From Aestuariivita sp. (GTDB lineage: Bacteria; Pseudomonadota; Alphaproteobacteria; Rhodobacterales; Rhodobacteraceae), in contig NZ_JAAWWD010000002.1 of NCBI RefSeq assembly GCF_021404545.1, positions 166,870 to 230,869 of the forward strand: DNA of 64,000 nt. The letters run 5' to 3'. Numbering within the stretch: position 1 is the stretch's first letter; each line of letters opens with the position of its first letter. Made by a program: the position numbers and the translations under genes. Below, piece after piece: positions 60,694 through 64,000 of the stretch. The notes under the pieces were generated by a model that worked only from the letters and a program-made list of their open reading frames with translations, made no database searches and had not been told where the DNA came from.

Positions 60694-61701
60694 TTAGAAC
60701 TCAAGCGGCGTAACGAAACCCGGTGGCTTTACCGCCACGACCGAACAGTCGATGCTGTTGAGCACATCCTCGGCGGTATTGCCGATGATCACCCCGTGAA
60801 GACTGGTGCGCGCGACGGTTCCGATCACCAGAATATCCGCCGCCAGCGCGCGGGTCTGCTCGGCGATGACGCTGCGCACGGGCCCCCTCTCCAGGATCGT
60901 GTGATAGGTTGGACGGCCCAGACCGGCGGCGTCGAACCGGTCGGCGACCTGGGCCGCCAGCCCTTCGACCGCACGGGCCCGGCTGGCATGGATCGACGCG
61001 ACATAGGTCTCAGCCGCCACGCGCGAATCCGGTCCGCTGGCCCAGAGCCGGACCAGCCCTTCGCCCGGCGCGTCCCAGGCGTGCAGAACACCCACCATGG
61101 CCTCTGAAATCGGAGACATGCGGGCCGCGGTCTGCATCACGCGGATATTCAACAACTCCAGCGTTTCGGGCTCGGATGCATCGTCGAGATCGACATCGAC
61201 GGCCGCCAGAACCTTGCCGATGGCATGCGGCGCGCCCGGTTTGCGGAGCCAGACCGGGCATGGGCATTTGCGCAAAAGATGCTGATCCGTGCTGGAAAAG
61301 AGAAACCGCTGCACCCCCTGCAACGGCTCTGCCGTTTTCACGACAAAGTCAAAACCCTCGGCAATCACCAGGCGGATGATCTCGATAAAGGGTTTGCCGA
61401 TCCGGACCTCGACAGAGATGTCATCGTCCGGCCCTGTCTGCTCGATCCGTGCCAAAAGCGCGGCGCGGCGGTCCTCGACCAACCGCGCTTGGGCGATCTC
61501 GACATCTATCTGCGCCGCCCGCGCCCATTCCGCCGCGTCGGAAGGCAGCTCGACAACCGAAAACACGGTCAGCGATGCGCCATTCGGGCCCGCAAAGCCC
61601 CGGGCCGCGACCAACAGATCCGTATCCGCTTCCTGACCCGAACATACAACCAGCACTTTGCCGATTGTATCGGTGATCGGGGACGGATCCGCTGCGGTCA
61701 T
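60694..61701 (-). CDS. Tandem universal stress protein (two UspA domains)
   Basis: 335 residues. Two Usp domains at about 13-155 and 165-330: the first has weakened nucleotide-binding residues (FDFVVKTAEPLQG), the second ends with DILVIGTVARTSLHGVIIGN, the ATP-binding GT-x-GxxGxxxGN-like pattern. Such tandem Usp proteins occur next to transporters. It overlaps the antiporter gene by 4 bp, so it is probably co-regulated and may sense energy state. Confidence 0.9.
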   Translation of the reverse strand: MTAADPSPITDTIGKVLVVCSGQEADTDLLVAARGFAGPNGASLTVFSVVELPSDAAEWARAAQIDVEIAQARLVEDRRAALLARIEQTGPDDDISVEVRIGKPFIEIIRLVIAEGFDFVVKTAEPLQGVQRFLFSSTDQHLLRKCPCPVWLRKPGAPHAIGKVLAAVDVDLDDASEPETLELLNIRVMQTAARMSPISEAMVGVLHAWDAPGEGLVRLWASGPDSRVAAETYVASIHASRARAVEGLAAQVADRFDAAGLGRPTYHTILERGPVRSVIAEQTRALAADILVIGTVARTSLHGVIIGNTAEDVLNSIDCSVVAVKPPGFVTPLEF

Positions 61702-63419
61702 GTCGCAAATTCCCTTTGCCCGGCCGGATCGGGAATACCCTCATGAGCCAGCGGCGCGTCGGACTGGATCAGGGTCGCGGCCTGCGCCGCGGCATCCGCA
61801 TAAGGCATCAGCACCAGATCGGCCTTGGCCTCGCGCAGCCTGTGGGCCGTCGTCTCATGATGCGCAGACACCGCGATACGACCTGCAAAGCCCAGATCCT
61901 TCATCGCGCGGATCAGCGACCGGCGCGGATCGTCATGGGTCACTCCGGTGTCATGTTCGGGCACGGCAGAGACAACCCATTGCACATCCTTGAGCGGCAG
62001 ATGCGCCAGAAACTCAGGGTCGGTGGCATCGCCGAACACCACATCCAGACCCTGGCCGCGCGCGTGCCTGACCGCAACAGGGCTGAAATCCACACCCAGC
62101 ACGCGCCTGCCGGCATTGCTCAGCTCCCGCGCGATCCCGATGCCGTACCGACCCAAGCCAAACACGATGACATCATGCTGGTTCTCGCCGACGGCGGTCT
62201 CGGCCTTGTCCCGCGTGGGTTTTCCGCGCTCAAAGACACCCAAGAGCGGCTCCAGCCGGTCATAGATCTGATGCGAATAGGTGATCATATAGGTCGAGGC
62301 CGCAATGGTGATCAGGCCCACCAGCGTGACCAGCCCCAACGCCTGGTCCGAGACATGGCCGATGGCCACCCCCATTGCCATGAAGATCAGCGAGAACTCG
62401 CTGATCTGCGCAACGGTCAGGCCGGCCAGGAACCCGATCCGCTTGCGGTATCCCATCGCCCCCATGATCGCGAGAACGATCAGCGGGTTGCCGATCAGCA
62501 CAAAGAGCGAGAGCACAATCGCGGCGCCCACGCTTGCCCCCAGGATCGACAGATCCAACGCCGATCCCAGCGCGATAAAGAAAAAGAGCAACAGGAAGTC
62601 CCGCAGCGAAGCCAGACGCGCCGCGATTGCCTCACGATATGCGGTCGAGGCGAAGGAGACACCGGCCAGCAGACCGCCCAGCTCCTTGCCAAAGCCCAGG
62701 TAATGACCGGCAGCAGCCAAGAGCGCGGCCCAGCCGATGGCAAAAGAGACCAGCAGCTCGGGCGCGCGCGACAGCCGGTCGGTCAGCGGATTGGCGACAT
62801 AGCGGATAAAGACCGCCACAAGGCCCAGCATAGCAAACCCATAGCCCAACACGACCAGCACATCGGTGAGAGCGGAGTCTCCCGATGCCCCGATCCCGAC
62901 CGCAGACAGCACGATCATCGCAACGACAACCACGATGTCCTGCACGATCAGAAACCCCAGCGCGATCCGCCCGTGCAGCGAGTCGATCTCGCGTTTGTCA
63001 GACAGCAGTTTGACGATGATGATGGTCGACGAGAAGGTCAGCGCGATGGCCACATAGATACTGGTCACCGTATCGAGGCCGAGGGCAAGACCCAGCAGGA
63101 ACCCGAACACCGTTGTGAACGCAACCTGACCCAGCCCGGTCATCAAGGCCACGGGGCCAAGCGTGCGCACCAGCTGAAAGTCGAGCTTGAGACCCACCAG
63201 AAACAGCAGGATCGCGATGCCCAGCTCGGCCAGCAGGTCAATCTGATCATCCGACCGCACGATATCGAGGACGGACGGCCCCGCAATGATGCCAACCGCG
63301 ATAAAGCTGACGATCAGCGGCTGGCGCAACAACAGGCCAACAAAACCGGCAGCTGCCGCCAGCACCAAAAGCGCGGCGATCTCATAGAAAATATAGGCCT
63401 CAAGCGCCTCTGCCATCAT
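61698..63419 (-). CDS. KefB-like cation:proton antiporter with TrkA-N domain
   Basis: 573 residues. About 12 membrane helices form a Na+/H+ exchanger domain (residues 1-385; LLAELGIAILLFLVGLKLDF, FSSTIIIVKLLSDKREID). A cytoplasmic TrkA-N (RCK) domain opens with DVIVFGLGRYGIGIARELSN and GVDFSP, the NAD(H)-binding motif. It resembles KefB/KefC K+ efflux systems. The downstream UspA overlaps by 4 bp. Confidence 0.93.
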   Translation of the reverse strand: MMAEALEAYIFYEIAALLVLAAAAGFVGLLLRQPLIVSFIAVGIIAGPSVLDIVRSDDQIDLLAELGIAILLFLVGLKLDFQLVRTLGPVALMTGLGQVAFTTVFGFLLGLALGLDTVTSIYVAIALTFSSTIIIVKLLSDKREIDSLHGRIALGFLIVQDIVVVVAMIVLSAVGIGASGDSALTDVLVVLGYGFAMLGLVAVFIRYVANPLTDRLSRAPELLVSFAIGWAALLAAAGHYLGFGKELGGLLAGVSFASTAYREAIAARLASLRDFLLLFFFIALGSALDLSILGASVGAAIVLSLFVLIGNPLIVLAIMGAMGYRKRIGFLAGLTVAQISEFSLIFMAMGVAIGHVSDQALGLVTLVGLITIAASTYMITYSHQIYDRLEPLLGVFERGKPTRDKAETAVGENQHDVIVFGLGRYGIGIARELSNAGRRVLGVDFSPVAVRHARGQGLDVVFGDATDPEFLAHLPLKDVQWVVSAVPEHDTGVTHDDPRRSLIRAMKDLGFAGRIAVSAHHETTAHRLREAKADLVLMPYADAAAQAATLIQSDAPLAHEGIPDPAGQREFAT

Positions 63420-63518
63420 TGTGTTATGCCCTTAGCTCATGTTGCGGCCCAGGTTTCGCGCTGAACCGGTCCGGTGTCGTGAAGTTGGATTGATTTGCGG
63501 CAGTCAGGTCCGTGGCGG

Positions 63519-63728
63519 TCAGGCGCATCCTCCGCCATTATCCCGGCCTGGGTCGCAGGTTGCGTGTTCGTTGACAAAAGCTTCCAGGTCCTTAACGGCA
63601 ACACGAAACTCCCGCCCGAGCTTTACCGCGCGCAGCTCTTGCGCGTGGATCCAGGACCGAACGGTCTGCTCGCGCACCCTGAGCAGCTCGGCCACCTCTT
63701 GCGTCGTCAGGAACGGCGCGCTCAGCAT
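63519..63728 (-). CDS. Excisionase-like helix-turn-helix protein
   Basis: 69 residues from ATG at 63726-63728. LTTQEVAELLRVREQTVRSW and the KLGREFRVAVKDLEAFV wing match the MerR/excisionase-type HTH_17 domain. Such small proteins are either recombination directionality factors or plain regulators. No integrase is in the window, so an excisionase role is unproven. It ends 99 bp upstream of the antiporter start. Confidence 0.82.
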   Translation of the reverse strand: MLSAPFLTTQEVAELLRVREQTVRSWIHAQELRAVKLGREFRVAVKDLEAFVNEHATCDPGRDNGGGCA

Positions 63729-64000
63729 ATCTCACCCACGTTCAACGTCATTGAAACTGTCTCAAAGACGTTAAACCACTCTCAACCTGCAGGAAAGCTG
63801 TCTTTGGGGGGCTGGCGGGACATTGCCAACATGAGGGCTGCTCTGATTTGCGCGCCAGCACGAGACAGGAGGCGTGTCCCGCATAGACATCCGCTCATCC
63901 GGAAGCGGCGCCCGGCACGTGCCCGTCAATCCAAGGCACATGGCGGTTTTGGCGAGGCTCTGCCTCGCGCTCCGGGAATATTTATGGCCAGAAGAAGCAG
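63729..64000. other. Intergenic region to window edge
   Basis: 272 bp without a gene apart from a REP-like hairpin at 63952-63968. The last 40 bases (after the stem) are a sequence type common near gene ends in this group. A neighbouring gene may lie beyond the window. Confidence 0.4.
63952..63968. repeat. REP-like hairpin GCGAGGC-TCT-GCCTCGC
   Basis: Perfect 7-bp stem and 3-nt loop, followed by GCTCCGGGAATATTTATGGC. The stem is the same as at 46819-46835; only the loop and tail differ. It is probably a dispersed Rhodobacterales element acting as a terminator. Confidence 0.7.

Overview
The window reads as a member of the Rhodobacterales (Roseobacter-type Alphaproteobacteria). The evidence is the trb-type conjugation genes followed by a DUF2274 gene, a betaine-homocysteine methyltransferase, MetA with Glu111, the small DUF1127 protein, an alphaproteobacterial-type LexA box (GTTC-N7-GTTC) and high-GC coding in the right half. 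Genus and species cannot be read from the sequence.

Three blocks are visible. (1) About 1-29,760 is an accessory region of visibly lower GC, rich in stress genes. It has an envelope operon on the minus strand (micro-peptide, YqjD-like, holin-like, DUF3618, YihY/BrkB), a DUF892 ferritin-like protein, three Crp/Fnr regulators (two are close paralogues) and a YqaE-DUF4112-transglutaminase operon. It also has a CopG-esterase-C45 hydrolase operon, an intact IS256-family element with a 9-bp target duplication, CreA, a host-attachment-like protein and a PRC-barrel protein. Further along are an operon of two MscS channels led by a protein of unknown family, a YfdC-like transporter, CsbD, a PF13454-type FAD protein, MgtC and an SOS-boxed Y-family polymerase. 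The block closes with an intact photolyase/cryptochrome followed by a truncated class II photolyase, a DUF1127 protein and a patatin. The theme is UV, osmotic and envelope stress.

(2) About 29,760-37,700 is a degraded conjugation module. An IS1182-type element lies beside the last ~65 codons of trbB. Then come trbC, trbD, a short trbE reading frame that departs from TrbE after ~155 residues, trbK, trbL, trbF, trbG, trbI and a DUF2274 gene. No relaxase, coupling protein, full TrbE or TrbJ is present, so the module should be unable to transfer by itself. It ends in a GCATCG x8 repeat and ~300 bp of AT-richer sequence without a recognisable gene.

(3) About 37,800-64,000 is high-GC, densely packed, core-like chromosome. 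It holds two EamA transporters, a P-loop ATPase, MetA, PPK2 and TetR, and a divergent Lrp/arginase-ornithine cyclodeaminase locus. It continues with betaine-homocysteine methyltransferase, DsbB-YqaA, an HNH protein, RluE, a CobK-glycosylase-esterase operon, an MFS transporter, a CimA-methyltransferase-squalene/phytoene-synthase-like operon and CysS. The block ends with an ABC1 kinase, a tandem UspA, a KefB-like antiporter and an orphan excisionase-like HTH protein. Several operator-like palindromes and REP-like hairpins sit in the gaps.

Most worth a second look are the unknown-MscS-MscS operon, the trbE deletion joint, the operator cluster between two divergent crp genes, the SOS box on the Y-family polymerase, and two paralogous micro-peptide genes that conventional gene callers would miss. 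All assignments come from reading the translations by eye; no database search was run.
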